In this document: piece by piece, positions 1-9,324 of the stretch | How positions within the stretch are numbered: the stretch's first letter is position 1 | How the letters are laid out: each line of letters starts with the position of its first letter | Origin: a virus | Length of the DNA: 26,795 bases | Virus record (IMG/VR): IMGVR_UViG_3300030419_004699 | Span: 3,614-30,408 of that record | Direction: 5' to 3' (one strand) | Made by a program: the position numbers and the translations under genes | The notes under the pieces: model-generated | What the model saw: only the letters and a program-made list of their open reading frames with translations | Told to the model about the DNA's origin: nothing | The model's database searches: none

Positions 1-141
1 ATCTCGATTTTCATCATTATAGTACACCCTGTTGTTGTGCACGTGAAAGTTTACGCGAGGGTGCGCCTTGATGGTATTGCGAAAAACATCTTCTTCTTCA
101 AACTCAAATAAGTTTCCATACTGTGGAATATGTGAGGGCAT
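1..141 (-). CDS. Unrecognised phage structural-region protein, N-terminal fragment
   Basis: An open frame starts at the ATG at 141-139 and runs off the left edge without a stop. It gives 47 codons beginning MPSHIPQYGNLFEFEEEDVF and later RVNFHVHNNRVYYND. The start is supported by a purine-rich GAGGTAAGGAG directly upstream; its GAGG part lies at normal spacing and the AAGGAG part touches the ATG. The gene follows the 390-residue gene by only 12 bases on the same strand, so it is probably the next cistron of the same late transcript. The fragment is mixed acidic and aromatic, with no signal peptide or membrane segment. I do not recognise the family. Most of the protein lies outside the window. 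Confidence 0.7.
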   Translation of the reverse strand, partial: MPSHIPQYGNLFEFEEEDVFRNTIKAHPRVNFHVHNNRVYYNDENRD

Positions 142-153
142 CTCCTTACCTCG

Positions 154-1326
154 CTAGTAGTCTAGTCTAACCCTCAAAGTCAGTTCAGTATTTGGATCTT
201 TCCTTATTGGTTCTGAAAGTTTTGCAACCGCCAGCAATTCATTATCAGCAGAATACAAACCAACAGACGTAACATAAGAAACTGGCTGGTCAAACGAATT
301 ATCTTTCACGCGAATCTTGCTGCCTGTCAAATATGTTCGGTTAGAGCTATAATTAAACTCATTGTGGTTTGCACGACAGAAATAAATTGTTGAATTCAGT
401 TCTGTTGTGTTATTGAATTGAATATTATAAATTCTGTTTCTGATATAAGAAGACATATCCTGAATGCTAGAGCCGGTGATGGTGTCAAAGCCGGTGTTGG
501 CGGCGCTAACTTTGCAATCCTTGCACATTTCAACAGTACCATTAGTAGTTGTTAACCTTCCGCCATTATCAGCATCGTTGAATACAGCGGAACCGCTAAT
601 CACAGCAATCCCAGCTTGATAGTAAATTAATCCTACAGGAGGGTGAGTAGCAGGGGAGCTTACCTCAGAGGAGATGCTTTCGCCGGTAAGCAATGCAGTA
701 TCCAAAGTAGAATTACCATCATACGACGTCTGAGCATAGAGAATGCCGTACTCACCTGCAGGTGAATTAACTTTAAAACCTGTAGATCCGCTAGCATCTG
801 TGAGCTTGATTCTTTTAGTAAAAACTGCTCCGAGTTGATCATATGCCGCGTTCACCCCCAACTCTAACTGGAAAGAACCTTTTTTAATTTCGTCTTTTAC
901 GAGAAGCCTAGAGAAGTTAATAAAGAAGACTTCTTCAAGCTTGTTGCCACCACCTGCAACATTTCCATCCTCATCGAAGTCTTGAATATTGCCACTGATA
1001 TCTGTTGGCATCAACATAAGAGCCATTTGATTGTAAAGATTGATAGTCTTCTCTTGGTCTGTGCGACCAGACGTACCAGACAGGGCCGAGCCAGTTGCAT
1101 ACCCAACTGTTACATCAAAGATGTGATTTGCAGAAGAACTTAAATAAGGATAGTCATAGACAGATTCAAACATACCATGTGAAAAAGTTTTTACATGAGA
1201 TGTAGAAGTACTATCCTCTGCATAAGTTCCTGAAACAATACTTCCTGTAACCGGTATTGCTTCGTGCAACAAAGTCCTCGTTGAAGTTATGTCGTTGTTT
1301 AGAAAAGTTTTATATGTACCTGCCAT
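154..1326 (-). CDS. Putative phage baseplate/tail structural protein, 390 aa
   Basis: The protein has 390 residues and opens MAGTYKTFLNNDITSTRTLL. ATG at 1326 is preceded by AAGGAT seven bases upstream. It is rich in Ser, Thr, Gly and Asn, has no signal peptide or membrane helix, and looks like a beta-rich virion protein. The C-terminal third is the most motif-like part: a stretch around IRNRIYNIQFNNTTELN, then a tail reading SADNELLAVAKLSEPIRKD and ending in LRVRLDY. I have the impression that this tail is conserved among marine phage structural proteins, but I cannot check it here. A CxxC pair (C268 and C271, reading CKDC) could bind metal or form a disulfide. It sits downstream of the 339-residue gene by 26 bases. 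A role at the baseplate or in attaching a fibre is inferred from position only. Confidence 0.8.
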   Translation of the reverse strand: MAGTYKTFLNNDITSTRTLLHEAIPVTGSIVSGTYAEDSTSTSHVKTFSHGMFESVYDYPYLSSSANHIFDVTVGYATGSALSGTSGRTDQEKTINLYNQMALMLMPTDISGNIQDFDEDGNVAGGGNKLEEVFFINFSRLLVKDEIKKGSFQLELGVNAAYDQLGAVFTKRIKLTDASGSTGFKVNSPAGEYGILYAQTSYDGNSTLDTALLTGESISSEVSSPATHPPVGLIYYQAGIAVISGSAVFNDADNGGRLTTTNGTVEMCKDCKVSAANTGFDTITGSSIQDMSSYIRNRIYNIQFNNTTELNSTIYFCRANHNEFNYSSNRTYLTGSKIRVKDNSFDQPVSYVTSVGLYSADNELLAVAKLSEPIRKDPNTELTLRVRLDY

Positions 1327-1352
1327 GATTTTATCCTTTTGTTTTTAAATTA

Positions 1353-2372
1353 CTACGCATTAATCGCGGTGTTGAACCTAATGAATCTAACCGGGACATC
1401 AACACTGTATCCCGTTGTAGCACCACTAATTCTAATAATGGTGTCAATGTGCTTAAATCTGCATTTACCATCTGCGATGTCGGAGTTGCTGCAAGCTGTA
1501 CCGGTTGCGCCCTTCCCTTCATTCGCGTCCACTGTAACTTCTGTTGTGTCAGTTGTGCCGCCGCCGATCTTATCGAACAAATAATCACTGGTACGGAGAT
1601 TAGCAGAAGTTGCCACACTAAATTCTATAATCGTTCCCTTCGGACCAGCAATAGTCTGATCTGCCGTGCCGGATGATGATTTTCCTGCAGCGGTGTTTGG
1701 TTTTACTATCGAACTATCAGTACCAGCAGAGAAATAATAACTCGCAACAAAATCGTCATCAATGAAAGAGACCTTTTGTGCAACTCCCTGTACATTTGTA
1801 ATTGTCCCCAATCTGTGGTCCATTTCAATAATATATTGAGTCTCGTTTAAATCCGAGTCTAAAAGCTGAACTTCTGAAATGTCAGCCGTGTCCAAACCCT
1901 GGTCTAAACGAATTGCAGCAGAGAAAGTGTTGTCGGCTCCCGAAAGTACTCCTTTCTTTGTGTCTTTATTGAAATAATCTTGTGTAGTGCTATCAACAGC
2001 GACTAAATACGTGTTTGCAATGTCTTCATGGAATTCGCGACCGGTCATCTTATCGTTGACTTTAATAACCGGCAAGTGAGTTAAATTGTTTCTAGGAATT
2101 GAAATAAGCTTTGACTTCATAAGAGAAGTATTATTAGTAAACGCTTCCAGTACTGGGGTCTGAAGAATGTCCAAATCATAGTACGCACTTCCGGAAGCAT
2201 GGGCTCCATTGGCATGATTTGTATTTTTATAAAGAGAATAATTAATCTCGTCGTCGCCAAAGGCATACTTAACAATTCTAAACGAACCGTCTCCCTTTGC
2301 TAATCTGAACCTTCCCGTGTCCGTTAACACTGCGTCCAAAATTATATCACCACTGTTATCTAGAAAAGCCAT
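1353..2372 (-). CDS. Phage virion protein sharing an N-terminal domain with the 362-aa protein
   Basis: The protein has 339 residues. ATG at 2372 is preceded by AGGAG with 8-base spacing, a strong start. Residues 1-45 (MAFLDNSGDIILDAVLTDTG, then a YAFGDDEINY motif) match the first 42 residues of the 362-residue protein at 9325-10413 in pattern: MAFLD, D-x(2)-LD-x(2)-LT-x(2)-G, an L-x(2)-G step, then YAF-x-DD. This indicates a shared fold or an old duplication. The middle is acidic. The C-terminal part has two cysteines about 13 residues apart near residue 295 and ends in a short hydrophobic strand-like stretch. There is no signal peptide or transmembrane segment. It is probably a virion component assembled with its paralogue; the exact position in the tail or baseplate is unknown. 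Confidence 0.82.
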   Translation of the reverse strand: MAFLDNSGDIILDAVLTDTGRFRLAKGDGSFRIVKYAFGDDEINYSLYKNTNHANGAHASGSAYYDLDILQTPVLEAFTNNTSLMKSKLISIPRNNLTHLPVIKVNDKMTGREFHEDIANTYLVAVDSTTQDYFNKDTKKGVLSGADNTFSAAIRLDQGLDTADISEVQLLDSDLNETQYIIEMDHRLGTITNVQGVAQKVSFIDDDFVASYYFSAGTDSSIVKPNTAAGKSSSGTADQTIAGPKGTIIEFSVATSANLRTSDYLFDKIGGGTTDTTEVTVDANEGKGATGTACSNSDIADGKCRFKHIDTIIRISGATTGYSVDVPVRFIRFNTAINA

Positions 2373-2431
2373 ATTTTAAACTCCTGTTTTCTTAATATTT
2401 TGTTGTAATTAGTCTTCATTTTACCTTTTTA

Positions 2432-5400
2432 CTAGTTAGGATCTGTTAAAGATTCCGTTCCTTTAATAAAAGTTCCAGCCTGGTTATACCTTTTCGTTTT
2501 AAAATCAATATTCAAGTCTATTTTTCTACCCGTCTGCCTTGAGGTGAAGCGTATTTTAAACTTCTTCCCCCACAGAGGCTGATCTCTTGTGCCTAGTTTT
2601 GCTTCAGCCAACAAGTTCTCCACTTCTTCATCCACCAAGGGTGAAGAAAAGTTCTTTTGTAAAACCGCTTGCAAATACGCCGGCTCTATTTGAAAATACT
2701 TTTTCATTGGTACCGATTTAACATTTTTAACCCTTGGGGGAAACTCAAATACTTTGTTGATCAAATAAATGGATACCTTATCGTCAACCAGTTCTATCTG
2801 GTATACTGCAGATGGATTGGATAAGTTTCCATGCACATCGATTGTTCTAAAAGTATACCAATATGTTTTATTTGGTTTAATTGTCGTATCCAAAAAGGCT
2901 GCAGCAGAAGCTGCGCCTTTTTGTATTTCAAGTAATGATTCGGGATCTGCAATGGCAAGCCTCTTGCCCCGGAAATCATCATAAGAAAATGGCATTGTAT
3001 CGGTTCTATATACTTCAAAATATCCACTGTTACTAGCGGAATCGTCACTCTTATAATGCACCAAGCCAGTGTATGGATCTACACGTTCTTGAAGTTTATC
3101 ACTATCCTCAATTTCAATAAAAATAGGCTTGGCTTTGTATTCCCCTATACCACCATTTATATTAATCAACAAACGATTGTTAACCCCGTGATACGGAATC
3201 AGATCAACTTCTGGTGCGATTGGTGCATGATCAAGAATTTTACCTGTCATTTTTCCATATGACACCTCTACTAGTCTCACCATTGGCTCCGACACAACAT
3301 CGAACAATGCGACAAAATGGCCACTGGGGAACTTGCCGGTATAGCACTCTCCTTTGGTGTTGGGACTAATCTCTTTTACCAAGGTCGAAGCAATGTCTTT
3401 ACTCGATTCAGAATTTGTTTTATCTTTTTTATCAAGGTCGCCCTTATAAGACATTTGTTCGGGACCAGGATGAGAAGAGAACGCTCCCTCTGCTATAGCA
3501 TTGCCAGCAATATCATAAGGTTGTTGATCGTGAGTCTTGTCTGCTGTGGGCGGTGTACTTTCGTATTTGTATCTAGATCCTATAACCACTTGGTACGCAA
3601 ATATCTCATATTCATACTCAACACCATACTTTACCTGTGAGTCCAAATACTTAACAACTTCCAATTGATTTGTGTTTGGTATCCAAATATTCTGAACATG
3701 TTCTTCTTGTCTAGTTTCACCGTTTTTACCAAGTGGCGTCTTTTTAATCCTATATAAAATTGTTTCGGAGTACGCCATTTTGCCAGAAAGCACTTGCTCA
3801 AAACTTCTAAATTTATTATGCACAAACTTTTTAAAGTCATTTAAAAACAAAAGAGATTGAATGACATAAGCAAAGCTTCCCGCTGTTGTAGCTGCGCCAG
3901 TAAGTGCTCCATCCGTAGCACTGTCTAATTCACTTTTAAAATCACTTTTTGAATAACCCTTTGACAAGAATGCAAAGTCTGAAAAATATTGATTGATTTT
4001 TTTCATTAAATTGCTATCAATCTTGTTATAATTCCAATGCATTACACCGGATTTTGTCAACCATGATTCTAAGTCCCAGTTTCTTATAAACTTGGCCTCG
4101 CCGGCGACTCTTTTCTCGTAAGTCGGATCACCGGCATCTTGCGTTTTGAAAAAAGTAATTTCGGAAAATTCTCCTAACGGCATGCCCGTAAAAACACCCA
4201 ATGCTTCATCCCCGTGTTCAATGATATCTTTCACGACGCGAATCATCAATTGCATACCGAAAGGTGTAGCCTTTAAAGAATCAGTAAGTTCTGTTGTAAG
4301 GTCCGTTGTAAATTCTAAATTAAAATACATAGGAAAGAAACGTTTTTTATCTTCTGCGGTTTTTAATAATTCGTAATCAGAATAAGGTATTACAATATTT
4401 GAATATTCTTTTTCTAAAGCAATGACGGTATCCAATATGCCTTGTTGATATGGCGTTAGCCCAACCCCCTCTTTGGTACCATGGGCATCCTTTAACGCAG
4501 CTGTCAACTTATTCATTGTTTTTGCAAATTTCGTAAAATAATCATGTGATATTTTAGCAGGATCAAGCGCTTTACCCTTCTGAGATAAGAATAACCCAGC
4601 AGGAGCCAAGAGAACCAACGAAAGATGAGACGAATCCTGCATTGCTTGCGTAATGCCGGTGTGCATCGCTGACACTACTTGTATATTTGGAAAAACGCTT
4701 TCTCTAAGCCATGGTTTGTCGGAAACCATGTCTTCATACCCTGGTATATAATAATTGTATACCGGCTCTAATTTCATGTACGAATTTTTTCGTGCTTCGA
4801 TGTTAAAAATTTCATTTTCATGAAAAGGAGTTGGAACTTCAAAAGGGCAATCCATGTAGGATTCATCTAATTTTATACAATGAGCCCATGAAGCATCTTG
4901 TTTCATGTTGACCCCTTCGTGGGTTCCATTAATAAAAGAGGCCCAATACATTTCATCCCAGCCCACTGACGGGTGGATGGCAACAGAACTATGTACCTCT
5001 ATCTTTTCGCGCAAACCATTAAACAAGATACTGCTAGTATCGGCTATTTGTACTGGTGTTGTGCCGACCATTTTTATTTCACCAAACGGAGAATATATAT
5101 CACCAACTGGCTGAGAGCCTAGATTGGGATTTAAAAATTTTATTGTGTAATCAAGATCGTCAACCCCTCCAACAACGCCGGTCTCTTTTCCAAACAAACT
5201 ATACACCCAATATTTACCAGCATAATGTCTAAAGGTGTCGGCAATACCCATTGCAGCAAACAACTCCCCGAGTGCACCTGGGCCGGCTCCATCGGCGTGT
5301 ACAACGGGCAAAGTGCCAGACCATGTTGCTAACGCTGCCAATCCTGCTGCCACATCCGTTGTTGGGGGTGGCTTCGCTCCATACCCAAATTCTGGGCTAA

Positions 5401-5662
5401 CACGTTCGGCTCTAGTCAGCCCGATATTGTCAACAAAGATATATAATTTTTTCTTGCTCTGCCCATTAACTTTTAATTTGCCCGGTAATTCCAGTGTGCC
5501 CAATAAATGTTTCCATTTAGGCATATCACCCTCGGCTTGCCATAAAATCTCTGGTGTTAGTTTTACATCTTGTTCAGATGTGGTGCCAGTAACACCCTGT
5601 TCAGCTTTGCCTTTTACGGAGCTTGCAGGGTCTTTTGCTTGAGAGAAATCAAATTTACCCAT
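2432..5662 (-). CDS. Large phage structural protein with fibronectin-III-like domains, 1076 aa
   Basis: The protein has 1076 residues. Its ATG follows the TAG of the upstream 1219-residue gene with no base between, and GGAGGGA at the end of that gene serves as ribosome site, so the two are probably translationally coupled. The N-terminal region (about 34-110) contains ILWQAEGDMPKWKHLLGTLE and YIFVDNIGL motifs. Residues about 615-705 (LYRIKKTPLG, then VEYEYEIFAYQVVIGSRYKY) and about 870-962 (FEVYRTD, then KTYWYTFRTIDVHGNLSNPS) have the strand pattern of fibronectin type III folds. The C-terminal segment is basic and beta-rich (KKFKIRFTSRQTGRKIDLN). There is no catalytic motif, signal peptide or membrane helix. 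The size and the position in a baseplate locus suggest an outer baseplate or fibre-like component. I do not recognise a named family for the whole chain. Confidence 0.82.
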   Translation of the reverse strand: MGKFDFSQAKDPASSVKGKAEQGVTGTTSEQDVKLTPEILWQAEGDMPKWKHLLGTLELPGKLKVNGQSKKKLYIFVDNIGLTRAERVSPEFGYGAKPPPTTDVAAGLAALATWSGTLPVVHADGAGPGALGELFAAMGIADTFRHYAGKYWVYSLFGKETGVVGGVDDLDYTIKFLNPNLGSQPVGDIYSPFGEIKMVGTTPVQIADTSSILFNGLREKIEVHSSVAIHPSVGWDEMYWASFINGTHEGVNMKQDASWAHCIKLDESYMDCPFEVPTPFHENEIFNIEARKNSYMKLEPVYNYYIPGYEDMVSDKPWLRESVFPNIQVVSAMHTGITQAMQDSSHLSLVLLAPAGLFLSQKGKALDPAKISHDYFTKFAKTMNKLTAALKDAHGTKEGVGLTPYQQGILDTVIALEKEYSNIVIPYSDYELLKTAEDKKRFFPMYFNLEFTTDLTTELTDSLKATPFGMQLMIRVVKDIIEHGDEALGVFTGMPLGEFSEITFFKTQDAGDPTYEKRVAGEAKFIRNWDLESWLTKSGVMHWNYNKIDSNLMKKINQYFSDFAFLSKGYSKSDFKSELDSATDGALTGAATTAGSFAYVIQSLLFLNDFKKFVHNKFRSFEQVLSGKMAYSETILYRIKKTPLGKNGETRQEEHVQNIWIPNTNQLEVVKYLDSQVKYGVEYEYEIFAYQVVIGSRYKYESTPPTADKTHDQQPYDIAGNAIAEGAFSSHPGPEQMSYKGDLDKKDKTNSESSKDIASTLVKEISPNTKGECYTGKFPSGHFVALFDVVSEPMVRLVEVSYGKMTGKILDHAPIAPEVDLIPYHGVNNRLLININGGIGEYKAKPIFIEIEDSDKLQERVDPYTGLVHYKSDDSASNSGYFEVYRTDTMPFSYDDFRGKRLAIADPESLLEIQKGAASAAAFLDTTIKPNKTYWYTFRTIDVHGNLSNPSAVYQIELVDDKVSIYLINKVFEFPPRVKNVKSVPMKKYFQIEPAYLQAVLQKNFSSPLVDEEVENLLAEAKLGTRDQPLWGKKFKIRFTSRQTGRKIDLNIDFKTKRYNQAGTFIKGTESLTDPN

Positions 5663-8600
5663 CTAGTATGTCCCTCCGCTTGTCATAGCTGGTCCATCAG
5701 CAGAAGAAATTGGAGACTTAGACCCCGGGGCATCAGCTAAAGTAGAAGTACCGCCAGTAGGCGTATTATATCCTGTCACCACCACCTCTCCTATTATAGC
5801 GCTTTGAAAACTATCAGATAGAAGCGACACCGGTGTCAGACTTTGACTAGCCATTTTAAGTTTATTTTTAGTATCCTCGTGTGAAACAACGATAGCGGAT
5901 TTACTCATTGTTGTCGCGGCCACTCCTTTTAGTGGATGAGCTTGAATTAAAAAATGCTCATCATATATAGGCAGTTTCATTATTTCTGGTGGGGACATAA
6001 CAAACCCCGACTCTCCGGTGTGCTCGCGAAAATCATATGAAACAATTCTACAAAAAAGATTTTGAGTCCCGGGAAGTGATTTAAGGTGGTCATCTGTTAA
6101 TGTGTTCCAAATCGGAGAATTAATCAGAATATGTCCTTCTTCTGAAATTTCAAACCCTGCAAACACCTGCACTCTCTTTATATGGCCATATTTAAACATC
6201 AAAGCTGCTAAATGCTCTGGGTCATCAGAAATGCCCTGTGCTGTAACCTCTGGATTTTTGCCCCTTAAAACACCTGGGATGGCTTTTTGTGTCATGAGTT
6301 GTCGTAATTTGGTGGGGGCATTTTTATATTTTTGTACTACGATGCTATTCCTATTGGTGCGATTAGGGCTGTCCACGAGCTTTTTAACCATATCTCCAGC
6401 CTGATTTAAAAACTGGTTAAACTTTTTTATTGATTCGTTCAACCTAGAGGGATTAAAATCTTCATAAGCCAATAATTTTAACAAAAATGTATTAGGATTT
6501 ATATCATATATTTCATGGTCTTTATTTTGAAACCACTTTTCTTTAAATTGCGTTATGTCCTCATGCTCGTGGTCTGTTACGCGGCCAGTGTGGACATCCC
6601 CTCGACGTAAATGAGGATTTAAAGGTTCCCCCGAGGGTGTTGTAAAGCGAGCCTCTCTGGTGCTAGACGTCACTAAATTAGAGTGTACAAAAGCCTGCTC
6701 CAAAGTTCTAGCTAAGTTTACATCTGCTTTTAAAAGGTTTTTTGATTTACCTCCAGAAACATTATATCGCGAGGATTGTCGCTGTCCGGTTGTTAAACCC
6801 AGTTGATTGTATAAAACAACCTTGGACATCATCTGATTAAATAATTTAGTCTCATCGTCATCCATGACGCTAGCGTCGTTAGCTTCGCTAGTAACAATCG
6901 ATGTGGTTAACGATGCCAAGGAATAAAATATTCCTAACCCAAGATTAACATTTGATAACGATAAAAAGGAGGCCGCTGTATCGCCCAAGAAAGATTGCAC
7001 AAAATCAATTTGCTCCCATGACTGCGCATTCTGCGCAGCAGTTTTTGGTTGCATAAAGCTAGCATGCTTAAAAGCAAATTCTTGTTTAGTTCTCTCTCTG
7101 TATTGAACTTCTGTCATAGTTTTAAGGCGCGTTCCAGGGGCGTTTTGTAAAAATCCAGTTGTAGACAAATAATCAAACCCCACAAAATTTGGTATATCAG
7201 CATCATAAGTGGTTTTAAAGAAGTACTTTGTGCTTGTTACGCGAGTGTCTGACGGGCTTCTAAAATGTATACGTGGAGCGGTAGTAGAAGTTGTGTCTGC
7301 AAGTTTTTTAGTTTTTATTCCAGCCATCGAAGAAATCGTAGCAATCAAATCTTCTATCAATTTAATCAAATTCATTACCCCTCTGGGATTTCCAGTTTCG
7401 GGGTGACAATGCAACATCAGAGGGTTTATCAGGGACTGCAACAAATTCCAAGTTCCCTGACCACGAGAGGAGTCAGGCTGACCAAATATTAATTTTGCAA
7501 AAGTAATATAAGTTGAAACCCCATTTATCCAAGGGGCGGTTACATTGTCTAAAGTGCCGTAGTGTTCTATCATTTGGTTAATAAACCCTTGGGAAAATCT
7601 ATTAGACATTACATCAAAGCTGCTTGGCTTCCAGACACCCTCCCCTCCAGTACCTTCTGGTATGAATTGAGAATTAGGCTTAGACCCTTCATTCAAATAC
7701 CATCTTAACCCTTCGGTACCGGCTTTTCTACTGTTCACGGCATTATTTAACGATGCTATAGCAACGCTTTTTAAAATATCGGCTGTCCTGTCTTCAACTT
7801 CCAATTCGATACCATATTGATATGTTCCATCAGAAAGATCGTTCATGGTTCTATCTATTCCAGAAAAGTGTCTAACACCACGAAGGTGTGTTCTAGTATC
7901 CGCAGAAAAAATATTTAATTCTGAAATTGCTGCGCCAGGAGTCTCCGAAGTTATAAGTGTGAACCCTGCTCCACTAGACTTTGTTTGGGAATCGTGTGCC
8001 GTAACCAAAACTCGTATTGGCTCTTCATCGTCAAAAGCAGAGCCAAGCATGACGCGGTTGGCTACCTTGTTGGAGACCCAGGCTTCTTTAACACGACGTC
8101 TTACGATCTTAAGAGTCTTAATACGAATTGCTTCTTGTAGGAGCGCAGGACCCATTATACTATCTTTCTCATAAAGTTTACCATATAAAGAATGGTCCAT
8201 CGCGTACTTCACCAGATCAAAAGCAAATAAAAATCTTACATTATTTAAATTATCTCTAGAAAGGGAAATGTCCGAAAAATACGCATTCTTTTTTTGTACA
8301 TCAAAAGCCAGCGATTTTGTTCTAGATTTGGCTAAAATTAGTTTATTTTCAATAGTTGAAAGATTTAACTGCAATCTTGAAACAGCATCAAAATTACGAA
8401 AATCTTGTACTTTAGTGTTGGGTTTGATCTGTTTCACAAGTGGTACAGAAGACTCTGTGTGCTGTTTTCCGGTCATCCATGCACCATCGGACATTTGATG
8501 TACATCCCCAGCCCATGGAGCGCCATTGAGATCAACAAAACCATACGAAGTAGAAACAAGTTTATTTTTATCAAAAACCAATTCACCAGCAATCTTGCCA

Positions 8601-9322
8601 TGAGGCACGAACCCAGGCAAAGTGAATCCAGGAAAATCTTGTTTTAGAGCATCCATGTCTGCTTGTACCACAGCGAAGTATGCTAAATCAGATAAGTTCC
8701 CTGGTAAACTATCGAATTCCAGTGTAAACGGGACACTATATATCACCGCGCCGTTGTCCATTACTGTTTTATAGTTCTTCGTGAGATCTTTATTTTTTGT
8801 TAGCTCTCCTAGGTTTACAAATTTCGTAACTGTCGTGTTATCATATAGATCGTTATACTCTGTAGCCTTTTTTTGGGTTTGTGCAGTGGTTTGTTGGGGG
8901 GCTACTTTTTGATTATTTTGTGCACTATACATAATATCGGATTTTGAACCATCTGCCAAGTTCATCATTACCTTGGCAGTTGGAATACTGCGCATAATTG
9001 ATCTTGTCACAAGTATTTCTGTACTTTGAAATACCATTATTTTAAAATATTTGTGGAAAGCAACATCTTCAAACCACGTGGCTCGGCCATTTGGCTTTAT
9101 GTACTCTTTAAGAGAAAGCTGAATAGTGACCTTAAGAGGAGAGGTGCCCGGTTTAGCAAAAGAACCACCGACATATGCATTAGTTCCAGCTTGAAAAAGG
9201 TCTCCTAGTGTATCCAAAACGTGCGGATCATCGTAAGGCTTAGGCGTGTGACCACCATTCTCTAGAGTTATCCTGTCAATGAAGACGGTAGGAATAAAAT
9301 TTCCAACTATATTTTTTGACAT
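5663..9322 (-). CDS. Large phage structural protein, 1219 aa, unrecognised family
   Basis: The protein has 1219 residues. The start at 9322 lies two bases after the stop of the 362-residue gene, with AGAGGA about 12 bases upstream, a longer than ideal spacing. The N-terminus (MSKNIVGNFIPTVFIDRITL) is followed by a beta-rich stretch (LKVTIQLSLKEY). A Gln/Thr-rich linker spans about residues 134-160. The central part has alternating charged helices (for example LKIVRRRVKEAWVSNKVANR). A probable helical stretch lies in the last third (LNESIKKFNQFLNQAGDMVK). The final 30 or so residues are Gly/Ser/Thr/Pro-rich and likely disordered. I see no enzymatic motif. Its size and its coupling to the 1076-residue gene suggest the two proteins work in one assembly, perhaps filling the place that gp7 or gp10 has in T4. 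That is inference; sequence resemblance to those proteins is not evident. Confidence 0.82.
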   Translation of the reverse strand: MSKNIVGNFIPTVFIDRITLENGGHTPKPYDDPHVLDTLGDLFQAGTNAYVGGSFAKPGTSPLKVTIQLSLKEYIKPNGRATWFEDVAFHKYFKIMVFQSTEILVTRSIMRSIPTAKVMMNLADGSKSDIMYSAQNNQKVAPQQTTAQTQKKATEYNDLYDNTTVTKFVNLGELTKNKDLTKNYKTVMDNGAVIYSVPFTLEFDSLPGNLSDLAYFAVVQADMDALKQDFPGFTLPGFVPHGKIAGELVFDKNKLVSTSYGFVDLNGAPWAGDVHQMSDGAWMTGKQHTESSVPLVKQIKPNTKVQDFRNFDAVSRLQLNLSTIENKLILAKSRTKSLAFDVQKKNAYFSDISLSRDNLNNVRFLFAFDLVKYAMDHSLYGKLYEKDSIMGPALLQEAIRIKTLKIVRRRVKEAWVSNKVANRVMLGSAFDDEEPIRVLVTAHDSQTKSSGAGFTLITSETPGAAISELNIFSADTRTHLRGVRHFSGIDRTMNDLSDGTYQYGIELEVEDRTADILKSVAIASLNNAVNSRKAGTEGLRWYLNEGSKPNSQFIPEGTGGEGVWKPSSFDVMSNRFSQGFINQMIEHYGTLDNVTAPWINGVSTYITFAKLIFGQPDSSRGQGTWNLLQSLINPLMLHCHPETGNPRGVMNLIKLIEDLIATISSMAGIKTKKLADTTSTTAPRIHFRSPSDTRVTSTKYFFKTTYDADIPNFVGFDYLSTTGFLQNAPGTRLKTMTEVQYRERTKQEFAFKHASFMQPKTAAQNAQSWEQIDFVQSFLGDTAASFLSLSNVNLGLGIFYSLASLTTSIVTSEANDASVMDDDETKLFNQMMSKVVLYNQLGLTTGQRQSSRYNVSGGKSKNLLKADVNLARTLEQAFVHSNLVTSSTREARFTTPSGEPLNPHLRRGDVHTGRVTDHEHEDITQFKEKWFQNKDHEIYDINPNTFLLKLLAYEDFNPSRLNESIKKFNQFLNQAGDMVKKLVDSPNRTNRNSIVVQKYKNAPTKLRQLMTQKAIPGVLRGKNPEVTAQGISDDPEHLAALMFKYGHIKRVQVFAGFEISEEGHILINSPIWNTLTDDHLKSLPGTQNLFCRIVSYDFREHTGESGFVMSPPEIMKLPIYDEHFLIQAHPLKGVAATTMSKSAIVVSHEDTKNKLKMASQSLTPVSLLSDSFQSAIIGEVVVTGYNTPTGGTSTLADAPGSKSPISSADGPAMTSGGTY

Positions 9323-9324
9323 AA

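Noticed and set aside
3317-3640. Plus-strand 107-codon open frame
   Set aside because: It lies wholly opposite the coherent 1076-residue frame, and its cysteine- and phenylalanine-rich product looks like antisense noise.
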